From the IMG/VR virus record IMGVR_UViG_3300042156_000024, positions 1-20,948 of that record: 20,948 nucleotides of DNA; one strand, written 5' to 3'. Shown piece by piece: positions 7,190 through 13,737 of the stretch; position 1 is the first letter of the stretch; each line of letters begins with the position of its first letter. The stretch is from a virus. The notes below the pieces were generated by a model. That model was not told the DNA's origin, did no database searches, and worked only from the letters and a program-made list of their open reading frames with translations. Made by a program: the position numbers and the translations under genes.

Positions 7190-7796
7190 TTTTAAATGCA
7201 AACGATGTAATGCCCTCACGGCCCAAATCCGTCTCGGCGTGGTTGAGCTCCATCAGTAAGAATCCCTGCTCTTCAACCCAGTTTATCAATCCTTGCAGGG
7301 ACCAGTAAAAAATATGCTCGCCAGGTTTGTAGTGTTTCGAAGCTAGCCACTCTTCCGCAGAGTCGCACAACGGCAGCGAAACGAAGAACCAGTCGTCTAC
7401 CTGGGCGAGAAGCTTCTCGGGCTCCGGGATGTGCTCCAAGCTATCCCAACACGTGGCGTGCGAAACCCTTTCAGTGTAAGGGTCTTTGTAGGAGCCGGTT
7501 TGCTTCAACCACTCTACCGCTTCGCTGCTCACGTCGTAGCCATCGCCCCACGACTCTTTAACGTAGCGTCCGCCGCCGATGCCGATATCCACACCGAGGG
7601 AAGCCTTTGTGTACTTCTCGACCAGTTCCAATCGGGCTTTGGTCAGCAAGCCGCCCATCGGCGTTTCGTCTAGCTTCTGGTAATGGGCGAAATACTCGCC
7701 GCTGTAGGTCATCGGCGGCGAGCTGTGCCACCCGTAGCCCTTCTCAGGGCTCCAAACGAAGGTGTCGGTCAGCCCACTGGGCAAGCTTTGAGTCAT
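7179..7796 (-). CDS. Class I SAM-dependent methyltransferase
   Basis: The protein has 205 residues from ATG 7796, which has AGAGGA about 10 nt upstream. The ATG overlaps the end of the glycosyltransferase gene by 53 nt. An earlier start at 7865 would add 23 residues that do not look conserved. The SAM-binding motif I is LGVDIGIGGGRYVKE (residues 67-81). An acidic residue follows in DGYDVS (85-90), and the CWDSLEHIPEP motif (117-127) is the usual DxLEHI post-motif seen in Methyltransf_11/23-type small-molecule and glycan methyltransferases. No DNA- or RNA-binding domain and no target recognition domain is present. A DNA modification role is therefore unlikely, and the neighbour points to a sugar or surface substrate. 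The substrate is unknown. Confidence 0.75.
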   Translation of the reverse strand: MTQSLPSGLTDTFVWSPEKGYGWHSSPPMTYSGEYFAHYQKLDETPMGGLLTKARLELVEKYTKASLGVDIGIGGGRYVKESWGDGYDVSSEAVEWLKQTGSYKDPYTERVSHATCWDSLEHIPEPEKLLAQVDDWFFVSLPLCDSAEEWLASKHYKPGEHIFYWSLQGLINWVEEQGFLLMELNHAETDLGREGITSFAFKRLS

Positions 7797-8577
7797 AATC
7801 GGAAATCCTCTTGTCGCAGTTGTGTTGTTTGAGGCGGCAGCGACAAAAGTTGTCAGGAACCGCAAACGTAATTGTACTACCGGCCGGGCAAATTAGCTCC
7901 GGCGCGTTGAATCCGCCCTGTCCGCCACAGATAATCCATGCAGGAACCCTGGCCGCTAGCGCAGCCGGGACCAACCAGCCGATGCCGCCGATCACCGCCG
8001 AGGCATTCGCAACGAGCGACAGGAGTTGTTCGACCGGCAGTTCGCCTTTGTGGTAGCGCTTGTCAGCAGGATAATCAGCTGGCCCTACCAACCACTCTTG
8101 GCCCTCTACCAAGTCCGCTACGGATATGACCCTATAGCCTCGTAGTCGCGCTTCCCAAACCCCGCGGTAGATGTACTCCGGATCAGGGTTCCGGGTATCG
8201 GCACGCCACTCGCTACGCACTGTAGCTGGCCGCACGACGACGTACCTACCCTGCTCGGGTGATGGGGGAAGCGGCGGTAAATCGAACGCACCTGGGGCAA
8301 CGCCGAAGCAGGCCGCCATGCCGGAGATGATGCCTTCGGCGCCGTAGCGGATCTGGCGGGTAGGTTGGCGCGTCGGCGGCATTACCCAATCGGCATGGCG
8401 CGCGATGTTCTTCGCCTGGGTGCGCAGCGTGGTTTGCGGACGGATGAAGTGGACTCCGGGAATGTCTGAATAAATTTCCGGCCAGGGGGTGTCGAGGTAG
8501 ACCGGCTTCGGTAGCGCTTTTATGAAAGGGCGCTGAAACAAGTTGTCTCCGAGGCCTTTCATTGAATGGATGATCAT
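7744..8577 (-). CDS. Glycosyltransferase, GT9/heptosyltransferase-like
   Basis: The protein has 277 residues and starts MIIHSMKGLGDNLFQRPFIK. The GLGDN loop near the N-terminus is the nucleotide-sugar glycine motif of GT9/ADP-heptose transferases. In the second half, SLVANASAVIGGIGWLVPAA followed by LAARVPAWIICGG matches the family's C-terminal donor site (normally a Ser/Asp-Gly-x-x-H-x-A-A segment), with Trp in place of the usual His. Near the C-terminus there is a cysteine cluster (NFCRCRLKQHNCDK) that may bind a metal. The start overlaps the small membrane protein stop as ATGA. It probably adds a sugar to a virion protein or host surface polysaccharide. The enzyme class is reasonably sure; the sugar and acceptor are unknown. 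Confidence 0.68.
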   Translation of the reverse strand: MIIHSMKGLGDNLFQRPFIKALPKPVYLDTPWPEIYSDIPGVHFIRPQTTLRTQAKNIARHADWVMPPTRQPTRQIRYGAEGIISGMAACFGVAPGAFDLPPLPPSPEQGRYVVVRPATVRSEWRADTRNPDPEYIYRGVWEARLRGYRVISVADLVEGQEWLVGPADYPADKRYHKGELPVEQLLSLVANASAVIGGIGWLVPAALAARVPAWIICGGQGGFNAPELICPAGSTITFAVPDNFCRCRLKQHNCDKRISDYDSKLAQWADRHLRLEP

Positions 8578-8738
8578 CCTTTTATCTCTATTTTAGTCCC
8601 GTGATGAACGATGAAATCCACGAACGACTCTGGAAATTCACTTCTGCCGGCGACCGCAAATATGAAAGCAGCGCAATGCGCTAATGGTATTACCCACCAT
8701 TTAAGCGTTATTTCGGCGGTAATTTCTGATAGGGCCAT
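8574..8738 (-). CDS. Small membrane-associated phage protein, unknown function
   Basis: The protein has 54 residues and starts MALSEITAEITLKWWVIPLA. I chose ATG 8738 because GGAG lies about 9 nt upstream. Longer versions would read through the terminator hairpin. One likely transmembrane helix spans about residues 14-30 (WWVIPLAHCAAFIFAVA). It is followed by an acidic/aromatic segment and a short hydrophilic end. I recall similar 50-residue proteins in other phages, but cannot name a family with certainty. It begins 18 nt after an intrinsic terminator and is coupled to the glycosyltransferase by an ATGA overlap, so it is the first gene of the cassette's second half. It is not an obvious holin. 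Confidence 0.65.
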   Translation of the reverse strand: MALSEITAEITLKWWVIPLAHCAAFIFAVAGRSEFPESFVDFIVHHGTKIEIKG

Positions 8739-8755
8739 GGTGTGGTCTCCACTTA

Positions 8756-8780
8756 AAAAGAAGCCCGCTCGAAGGCGGGC
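8756..8780 (-). terminator. Intrinsic terminator upstream of the small membrane protein gene
   Basis: On the minus strand GCCCGC, a CTTCGA loop and GCGGGC form a 6-bp GC stem followed by TTCTTTTT. It lies only 18 nt before the ATG of the next gene, so it must be bypassed by read-through or antitermination for that gene to be expressed from upstream. Confidence 0.8.
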
Positions 8781-9014
8781 GAAGGGTCGCACGGAGAATT
8801 CTTGGGGTCCCGCATGTGCGGGCTGCGACGGGCAAACTTCTCTAGACTTGCCATGCTTTCGCGGTCGGCGGCGTTGGTTGATCAAGGTGGCGGGCCAGAT
8901 GTGCACTGCGCAAGAGACCGTTGTGCACCCACGGCCTAAACAGACTCAGAATCGAATGTGCTTAGGTTGATCTCTCTGATAGCCAGTTATTCCCCGCCTG
9001 GGGCTAATCCGCGG
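8756..9014 (-). ncRNA. Candidate non-coding RNA between hammerhead cleavage site and terminator
   Basis: This is the 259-nt stretch between the predicted hammerhead cleavage (between 9015 and 9014) and the terminator U-tract. I see no convincing gene in it: the only ATG-initiated frame (8854 to about 8753, 33 codons) has no ribosome binding site and runs through the terminator stem. Inverted repeats are dense. GTCGCA pairs with TGCGAC around a nested CCCGCA/TGCGGG hairpin (8809-8822), and two GTGCAC copies face each other near 8900-8935. A GGCAA/TTGCC pair is also present near 8831-8851. It could be a discrete RNA with a ribozyme-made 5' end, or simply a structured leader. Confidence 0.35.
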
Positions 9015-9060
9015 GACTCCTAAGAGTTTCGACCTACCGGTCTCATCAGCCGCGTTAAGC
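9003..9060 (-). ncRNA. Type I hammerhead ribozyme
   Basis: All core elements are present in order on the minus strand. Stem I 5' strand is CGCGG (9054-9050). CTGATGA is at 9049-9043. Stem II is GACC/GGTC with loop GGTA (9042-9031). GAAA is at 9030-9027. Stem III is CTC/GAG with loop TTAG (9026-9017), closed by the A9027-U9016 pair. The cleavage triplet is GUC (9017-9015), and the stem I 3' strand is CCGCG (9014-9010). Beyond an internal loop, stem I continues as GCT/AGC (9060-9058 with 9005-9003), the place of the usual tertiary contact. The open helix is stem I, so it is type I. Cleavage is expected between 9015 and 9014. It starts 5 nt after the stop codon of the MptE-like gene. Confidence 0.9.
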
Positions 9061-9065
9061 AAACT

Positions 9066-9641
9066 CTAGTCACTCGCATCACAAGTGTCAACAACCTTTT
9101 GCAACTCTTTTTCCAACATGCCTAAACGGTACGCAGTCAGCGCCGTGTCACGCGAACAATTCACTACGCGTTCACGCTGTGCCAACCGGCAATGCTGCTT
9201 GCTCCACTTCCTGCAAAGCTCTTCCGTCGGGTTCTTCGTGTCTCGATGATCACCGTGCCAGTGCGTACCGCCTTGCACCGTGCAGTCGTACCCAAGAAGC
9301 AGTACGCGTTCGGCGCCTAGCTGAAAGGCCAGTTCGATCGCGCGTAGTCCACTGTTATATTCACCATAAGCAGTATGCAGGTTCAGAGCGTGCTTTGCAG
9401 ACGCCTGGCGGGTGCACGTCCATCGCTTCGGACCTTCTGGAAGACCTCCCACGTTCGCATCCCACCATGCGAGATCACCTGCGTAAAGATGATCGCACCA
9501 CGGGGCTAGCTGCCAGGAGTTGTTCACAGCGATTGTAGGGAGGCCGGCGGCGCGGACCAGTTCGCAGTCGTGCGCGTTGAGGCTCGGGCCGGAGGCGATG
9601 CAGACGAAAATATTAGAGAGGCTCAACCGTAACGTTCTCAA
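9066..9641 (-). CDS. MptE-like (DUF115-type) protein of unknown substrate
   Basis: The protein has 191 residues and a probable TTG start at 9641. A second TTG at 9626 would give a protein five residues shorter, and neither has a strong ribosome binding site. The N-terminal NIFVCIASGPSLNAHD is the Gly-rich first strand and loop of the 6-hydroxymethylpterin-diphosphokinase MptE-like family. Further on come TIAVNNSWQLAPWCDHLYAG and AERVLLLGYDCTVQGGTHWH, the second half of a Rossmann-like fold. Phage members of this family sit in structural operons, sometimes under the name norphogenetic protein, and DUF115-type proteins elsewhere are linked to glycan or flagellin modification. It overlaps the previous gene by 29 nt and is followed after 5 nt by the hammerhead ribozyme. 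Confidence 0.65.
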   Translation of the reverse strand: MRTLRLSLSNIFVCIASGPSLNAHDCELVRAAGLPTIAVNNSWQLAPWCDHLYAGDLAWWDANVGGLPEGPKRWTCTRQASAKHALNLHTAYGEYNSGLRAIELAFQLGAERVLLLGYDCTVQGGTHWHGDHRDTKNPTEELCRKWSKQHCRLAQRERVVNCSRDTALTAYRLGMLEKELQKVVDTCDASD

Positions 9642-9804
9642 GAAAAATCGTCTCAGTAATCAATTTTCCGTTTTCTACTTTCATAGGATCAAATGAACAA
9701 ACGCATTCTCCCGTTTCTGTATCTACCCGGATAACCATTCGATCAACTTCTACGCCATTCGAGAAAACCTTTCCGCGATCGCCTTTATCTGCGTCATAAA
9801 TCAT
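9613..9804 (-). CDS. Small phage protein, unknown function
   Basis: The protein has 63 residues and starts MIYDADKGDRGKVFSNGVEV. A VDTETGECVCSF segment and an ITETIFLENVTVEPL end suggest an all-beta fold. There is no signal peptide or membrane segment. The base composition is clearly more AT-rich than in the adaptor gene upstream. It begins 3 nt after the adaptor stop and overlaps the MptE-like start by 29 nt, so it is read with them. I do not recognise a function. Its position suggests it belongs to the cassette border rather than the head-tail joint. Confidence 0.6.
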   Translation of the reverse strand: MIYDADKGDRGKVFSNGVEVDRMVIRVDTETGECVCSFDPMKVENGKLITETIFLENVTVEPL

Positions 9805-9807
9805 GGT

Positions 9808-10146
9808 CTAGCCCTCATTGACGCCCCGTGAGCACGGAGCAGAAACATAGTCGCGCCCGCTTTCCTGATCCGGCAGCCACGCGTGAACGTTGTAGATGTC
9901 GCCATTGTGCAAAATTCGTTGCTTGGCGTTCAGGCCGGGGCGCTGGCGGATCACGATGCGCGCGATGATCTCGGATTGAATCGCCGCAGCGGCCAGGAAT
10001 TCACGCCCGCTGGCCGGAGCAATGCGCGCCGGGACGTTCTCGAAGACGGTTACCCAAGCTTCGGTGAAGCTGCCCGTGTCAGGATCGCGGACTTCTACCC
10101 AGTCTTGGATGTCCACCCGGTGGCGGTACTGGCCGGCGCGACTCAT
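9808..10146 (-). CDS. Head-tail adaptor (head closure) protein
   Basis: The protein has 112 residues and starts MSRAGQYRHRVDIQDWVEVR. It shows the pattern of the phage head-tail joining family (SPP1 gp16 / HK97 gp7 type). The opening is an RHRVDIQ strand and a D-x-x-TGSFTEAWVTVFENVPAR segment. This is followed by REFLAAAAIQSEIIARIVIR, GLNAKQRILHNGDIYNVHAW and a C-terminal glutamate-rich loop. These proteins plug and extend the connector and form the tail docking surface. The start overlaps the stop of the preceding gene as ATGA. Confidence 0.85.
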   Translation of the reverse strand: MSRAGQYRHRVDIQDWVEVRDPDTGSFTEAWVTVFENVPARIAPASGREFLAAAAIQSEIIARIVIRQRPGLNAKQRILHNGDIYNVHAWLPDQESGRDYVSAPCSRGVNEG

Positions 10147-10781
10147 GGGCGTTCCTCGACGATCAAAGTGTAGACGCCGGACGACGCGCCGGAGACCCCG
10201 GTCAGCTTAGAGACGACCAGGTAGTAGGTATCGAACAACAGGCCTCGCTCGCCGAAGGAGCTTTCGCCGACGGTCGATTGCTGCGCGGTGGCCCCCGCCG
10301 TCCTTACCCGAATCGTCTCGACGGATGGGGCAGACGGCGTAAATGTTCCGCCGGTAGAAACCGTTGCCTGGAACACGTAAGCAGGTTTCTCATCCATGAA
10401 GTTGACTGAGTACATGAGCACCGGAGTGCTGAACGTTCCTCCTTCGGTACCCTGGCCCGTACGGTATGCGCGCAGAGCTACGCCACCCTCGTCAACCGCG
10501 AGCTGTTGGTGATGGATGATGAAATTAACCGGAACCGTGACCTTGAACACTAGGGGCGTAGCATCAAGCCCCGTAAATTCGTAAGACAGTCGCCACATGT
10601 GACGGGAGAAAAACCCGGTCTGTCCGCTATCGACACGAAGGCGACGGCTTTCCCCCGTACCCCCGTCGGTGAGCAGATCAAATGGAGGCTCAGCGACAAC
10701 GCGTTCCGAGAACGTGCCGTCCTGCATGTCTATTATTTTTCGGAGGAAGCCCCCAAATACGCGCGCGAATCGGTCTGCCAT
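10143..10781 (-). CDS. Uncharacterised structural-region protein
   Basis: The protein has 212 residues with start ATG 10781 behind GAGGTAACGGCC. I do not recognise a family. The sequence is mostly beta-strand-like (RHMWRLSYEFTGLDATPLVF, then KVTVPVNFIIHHQQL). It has Gly/Thr-rich turns (ATVSTGGTFTPSAPSVETIR) and a C-terminal DTYYLVVSKLTG strand. There is no signal peptide or membrane helix. It lies between the gp6-like connector and the head-tail adaptor genes, and the adaptor start overlaps its stop. A virion role, for instance a head decoration or neck fibre, is a reasonable guess from position only. Confidence 0.6.
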   Translation of the reverse strand: MADRFARVFGGFLRKIIDMQDGTFSERVVAEPPFDLLTDGGTGESRRLRVDSGQTGFFSRHMWRLSYEFTGLDATPLVFKVTVPVNFIIHHQQLAVDEGGVALRAYRTGQGTEGGTFSTPVLMYSVNFMDEKPAYVFQATVSTGGTFTPSAPSVETIRVRTAGATAQQSTVGESSFGERGLLFDTYYLVVSKLTGVSGASSGVYTLIVEERP

Positions 10782-10786
10782 GGCCG

Positions 10787-11161
10787 TTACCTCAGTGCTG
10801 GATCGCGAAGTGGGTACAGCAGCGCAGTAACGGGTTTCGGGAGATAGCCTTGCGCAAACGCTTGATCGGGGTTCTCGTCCCGGTCTTTGTAGAGGAAGCC
10901 TAGCATCAGCAACACCGCGGCCTGCACCTCATACTTCACGACCTTATCGTCGGAGCTATCGACGACGTATGTCGGATCGCCCGAACTGTCAAGAATCGGA
11001 TCGTCATTACTGTCGCGCTCGACCTCATACGGACTGGCCGACTTCAGGTAGTTCTTCACCGCGCCGGATGCCGCGCCGATATACGCCGTGATCAACACGT
11101 CGTCAAGGTCGTGATCCATGTTCAGATGCTGCTTCCCCCTTTCGAGGGTGACGTACATCAT
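10787..11161 (-). CDS. Head-tail connector, gp6-like
   Basis: The protein has 124 residues and starts MMYVTLERGKQHLNMDHDLD. It is an all-helical small protein with the gp6-like/Phage_QLRG-type signature: an N-terminal LERGKQHLNMDHDLDDVLIT helix pair, the AASGAVKNYL helix, and a C-terminal VKYEVQAAVLLMLGFLYKDR. HK97 gp6 and SPP1 gp15 form a 12- or 13-mer ring under the portal. An acidic insertion of about 25 residues (EVERDSNDDPILDSSGDPTY) interrupts the middle, with two Asp/Ser-rich stretches. The start overlaps the upstream gene's stop (ATGATG), which couples translation. Confidence 0.82.
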   Translation of the reverse strand: MMYVTLERGKQHLNMDHDLDDVLITAYIGAASGAVKNYLKSASPYEVERDSNDDPILDSSGDPTYVVDSSDDKVVKYEVQAAVLLMLGFLYKDRDENPDQAFAQGYLPKPVTALLYPLRDPALR

Positions 11162-12063
11162 ATCTTGACCCCTTTCGCCGGGTCGAAGGTGCTCGCATTC
11201 TCGCGAAGGTCTTTGCCGTTACGTCCTGCCTTCACGCAAAGTGTCCACGCGTCGCTAGAGCCTGGCTTGTCGGTGTTCTCCGCTTTGGTCGAGGTCCACT
11301 GGCTACCGGCCCATGTGACGTTGTCGTGAGCGTCGTAGGCTTCGCCATCCTTGTGCACGCCTTTGTAAATTTGAATCGGCAGCGCGAACTTCTGCGCGAC
11401 TTCCTGACCGCTGGACTTCATCAGCTTCACCGAAAACTCCCGGTCACCGTCCTGCGTGATGCTCACACCGTCGATACCGTCCACGATACATTCCCAGCCG
11501 CGCATCCCGTGAGTGCGCTCATAAGACTTCCACAGGCCACCACGGTGCGCAGCGTAAGTGCCGCGGGGATACTGTTTCGCTTCCTCGATCGCTGGCAGGA
11601 TCTCTACGTCGATCGCGTCGCGTCCGTCTTCAGCCTGGCGCACTTCAGGAACGACGATCAGGTCAGCAGCGGAACGTGCCAGAGCTTGAAGGTCCACAGG
11701 ATCAGCATCTTTGCCGGGAATCGGTTCAGGAACGTCGACGAGCTTCGCCGCTTCGGCAGCGAGCAAAGCTATGTCGATAGTAGGCAACTGGACGAACTCA
11801 GCGGCGGCCTTCGCCAACGCTTCCAGGTCGACCGGATCAGCGTCTTTGCCATCCTTCACTTCCGGTAGCACGACGAGCGCCGCGGCGGATTGAGCCAATG
11901 CTTCCAGGTCGACCTTTTCAGGCTCTACCGGCATTGGCCGGTCGGCTAAGCACTTGCGCAGGTCGGCCAGTTCGAGATTAAGCGGTGCAACAGCCTTGGC
12001 CACCGCTGCGGCGATAACCGGCGCGAGGAATTCGGCTTGCGCTTCAAGTTCACGCAGGTTCAT
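11158..12063 (-). CDS. Repeat protein with carbohydrate-binding-like C-terminus
   Basis: The protein has 301 residues. Residues 1-50 are helical. Residues 51-148 hold four degenerate repeats of about 20-27 residues built on VDLEALAxSAAxLV. Three of them end in a proline-containing turn, and two carry the identical GKDADPVDL. After an acidic link, two Trp-rich modules follow: GTYAAHRGGLWKS (about 169-180), and YKGVHKDGEAYDAHDNVTWA (233-252) running on to a DAWTLCVKAGRNGKD end (271-285). The second resembles the CBM5/12-type or phage minor structural module often seen next to portal genes. The gene overlaps the portal 3' end by 14 nt and the gp6-like start. It may decorate the head, or bind host polysaccharide. 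Confidence 0.6.
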   Translation of the reverse strand: MNLRELEAQAEFLAPVIAAAVAKAVAPLNLELADLRKCLADRPMPVEPEKVDLEALAQSAAALVVLPEVKDGKDADPVDLEALAKAAAEFVQLPTIDIALLAAEAAKLVDVPEPIPGKDADPVDLQALARSAADLIVVPEVRQAEDGRDAIDVEILPAIEEAKQYPRGTYAAHRGGLWKSYERTHGMRGWECIVDGIDGVSITQDGDREFSVKLMKSSGQEVAQKFALPIQIYKGVHKDGEAYDAHDNVTWAGSQWTSTKAENTDKPGSSDAWTLCVKAGRNGKDLRENASTFDPAKGVKI

Positions 12064-13420
12064 TAGCGAGCCTCTTTTCGATCAGCAGAGCGAGCATTTT
12101 CGCGCTGTCTTGGATTTGTTCGTCGGTTGGTTCTTCCGGTGAGGCCTCGGGCGTAGCTGCGGGCTGCGCCGTGCCGAATGGGTCTCCAGATTCACTACGT
12201 TTAGCGAGATCTTGGAGGCTAAAATTCTGCTGCTGTAGGTATGGTTGGGCGCCTCCGGTAACCGGGCCTAGACTCATCCGATACCGCGCTTCGTTCGGAG
12301 CCATAATGCCTGCTCCTACCGCTGTTTTCAGCGTATCCACAAGTTTACCCATATCCATTCGCAGCAAGCCGTCAAGATCAAGCTCTACACCATAGCGGTC
12401 TGGCAGGGCGAGCCCATCGTCCATGCAGGCTTCGTACTCCTCTACTAGAACCTGGATGCAATCAGAGTAGTACTTCTGGTTTTCCTGTTCGGCAGTTACA
12501 CCATTCGCTGCGGTTGTTACACCTACCTTGGAAGCCGGGACGTGAAACGCCGTGCAGATCATTTCCGCGGTCAGCTTGAACTGCTCGATCAACTGCGAAT
12601 CTGTGGCCGACATCTTCATCTGCTGGAACTTCAGATCGTCACCGACCACGGCTACACGTCCGGCGTTCTCGCCAGTGTAGTTCGAATCCCAATGCGCTTT
12701 CAGGCGTGCTGCAGTCTCATCGCTGATGGCGCCCGGGGCACTCAGGATGCCGCCAGGGCGTGCGCCGTTAGCGAAGAAGGTCGAGCTATCATTCTGCATC
12801 TTCAACGACTGGCACGCGGCTTGCGCGGCGGCGTAGAGCGGGCTCACACCGACCAGGGGGTGAAACAAGCAGTTCATCCGGTCGTGAATGATCTCCGACG
12901 CTGGAACGGTAACCCCGTCACCTACTCTGCTCAGGTTGTCGTTGCTCAACTGGTAGTAAATCGAGCCATCAGCAGCAACCAGAGGAAGTACGCGGCAAGG
13001 GTCTAGCAAGTAGATGGACGTTACGACACCGCGCTGATCGCGTTGCTTCAACCCGTAGGAGTTGCCGCTGATCAGCTTGGAAGTCTGCCACCACTGCTTA
13101 AACTGGATATGGTTCTGGTAGTTGTTCGGCTTCTTGAGGACCGGAGAGAACGCCGGACTAGACGTTTCTTTCCAGATCCCGTCCGCGTCCAGGAGCATCA
13201 AGCGTTGGCGCAACTTGCCGATATCATTCGCGATAAGCGTAATGCAGGCGTACACAGCGTAATGCGCCAGGACCGTTTCATTGGTCCACGTGTCGTTCTT
13301 CTGCCATGCGCCGGAATACGGCTCTTTGATCATCGGCCACCAACCGCCCATGCCCGTACCGGGCGGCGACATCGGCGCACGCTTGAAGCTCAGGGTCAGT
13401 TCTCGGCCGAATAGACGCAT
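12050..13420 (-). CDS. Portal protein (HK97 family)
   Basis: The protein has 456 residues. Family motifs include AVYACITLIANDIGKLRQRL (near residue 55), KQWWQTSKLISGNSYGLKQR, SIYLLDPCRVLPL, VPASEIIHDRM, GVSPLYAAAQA, FFANGARPGGILSAPGAISD and FKLTAEMICTAFHVPASKVG. All match HK97-type phage portals, which form the dodecameric ring through which the terminase packs DNA. The C-terminal 50 residues are Pro/Glu-rich (PAATPEASPEEPTDEQ), probably a flexible crown. The gene follows the E3-binding protein by 3 nt, and its end overlaps the next gene by 14 nt. Length is normal for the family. Confidence 0.95.
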   Translation of the reverse strand: MRLFGRELTLSFKRAPMSPPGTGMGGWWPMIKEPYSGAWQKNDTWTNETVLAHYAVYACITLIANDIGKLRQRLMLLDADGIWKETSSPAFSPVLKKPNNYQNHIQFKQWWQTSKLISGNSYGLKQRDQRGVVTSIYLLDPCRVLPLVAADGSIYYQLSNDNLSRVGDGVTVPASEIIHDRMNCLFHPLVGVSPLYAAAQAACQSLKMQNDSSTFFANGARPGGILSAPGAISDETAARLKAHWDSNYTGENAGRVAVVGDDLKFQQMKMSATDSQLIEQFKLTAEMICTAFHVPASKVGVTTAANGVTAEQENQKYYSDCIQVLVEEYEACMDDGLALPDRYGVELDLDGLLRMDMGKLVDTLKTAVGAGIMAPNEARYRMSLGPVTGGAQPYLQQQNFSLQDLAKRSESGDPFGTAQPAATPEASPEEPTDEQIQDSAKMLALLIEKRLANEPA

Positions 13421-13423
13421 CGT

Positions 13424-13705
13424 TTACACCTGCACGGCGATAAAGGCTTCAACATCTGACTTCTTGATGCGCCCGTCTTTACCCGTGCCGATAACTTTCG
13501 TCAGATCGACATTATTGTCCGCCGCGAATTCAGCGATAGCTTCGGATACCAACGGTTCTTCAGGTTCTGGAGACCTGGCCGGAGCAGTGGTAAGCATCCG
13601 GGTTTCGTAAGTGCCGTGGCCCAACTTGCGCAAGGTTTCTGCGTATCGTAAAGCCATGGGAACCCGTTTCCCGCCTTTGCTGTAAATGAATTCGACTTTG
13701 CTCAT
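13424..13705 (-). CDS. Small protein with E3-binding (peripheral subunit-binding) domain
   Basis: The protein has 93 residues with start ATG 13705 behind AAGGGG (about 8 nt). Residues 1-37 form a short N-terminal segment (MSKVEFIYSKGGKRVPMALR), followed by a Pro/Glu linker. Residues 53-89 (SEAIAEFAADNNVDLTKVIG, then TGKDGRIKKSDVEAFI) match the three-helix E3-binding domain of 2-oxo-acid dehydrogenase acyltransferases, including the diagnostic GTGKDGRI turn. No lipoyl or catalytic domain is present. In phages this domain appears in small head-region proteins and may serve as a protein-protein or DNA-binding clip. It lies directly before the portal gene. Confidence 0.75.
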   Translation of the reverse strand: MSKVEFIYSKGGKRVPMALRYAETLRKLGHGTYETRMLTTAPARSPEPEEPLVSEAIAEFAADNNVDLTKVIGTGKDGRIKKSDVEAFIAVQV

Positions 13706-13737
13706 GCGGGAAACCCCTTAAATTTAACGGGAGTGTA

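Noticed and set aside
7179-7796. DNA methyltransferase for anti-restriction
   Set aside because: The protein has the SAM loop and DxLEHI motif of small-molecule or glycan methyltransferases, and lacks the DPPY/NPPY or PC-containing catalytic motifs and target recognition domain of DNA methylases.
8752-8854. Minus-strand ATG frame of 33 codons in the hammerhead-terminator region
   Set aside because: It has no ribosome binding site and runs through the terminator stem and U-tract, so it was not called.
8739-8906. Longer version of the small membrane protein starting at 8906
   Set aside because: It would translate straight through the intrinsic terminator. The ATG at 8738 has a good ribosome binding site and starts the protein-like part.
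11326-11868. Plus-strand open frame of 180 codons
   Set aside because: It is the antisense of the repeat protein gene, and the translation shows no family features.
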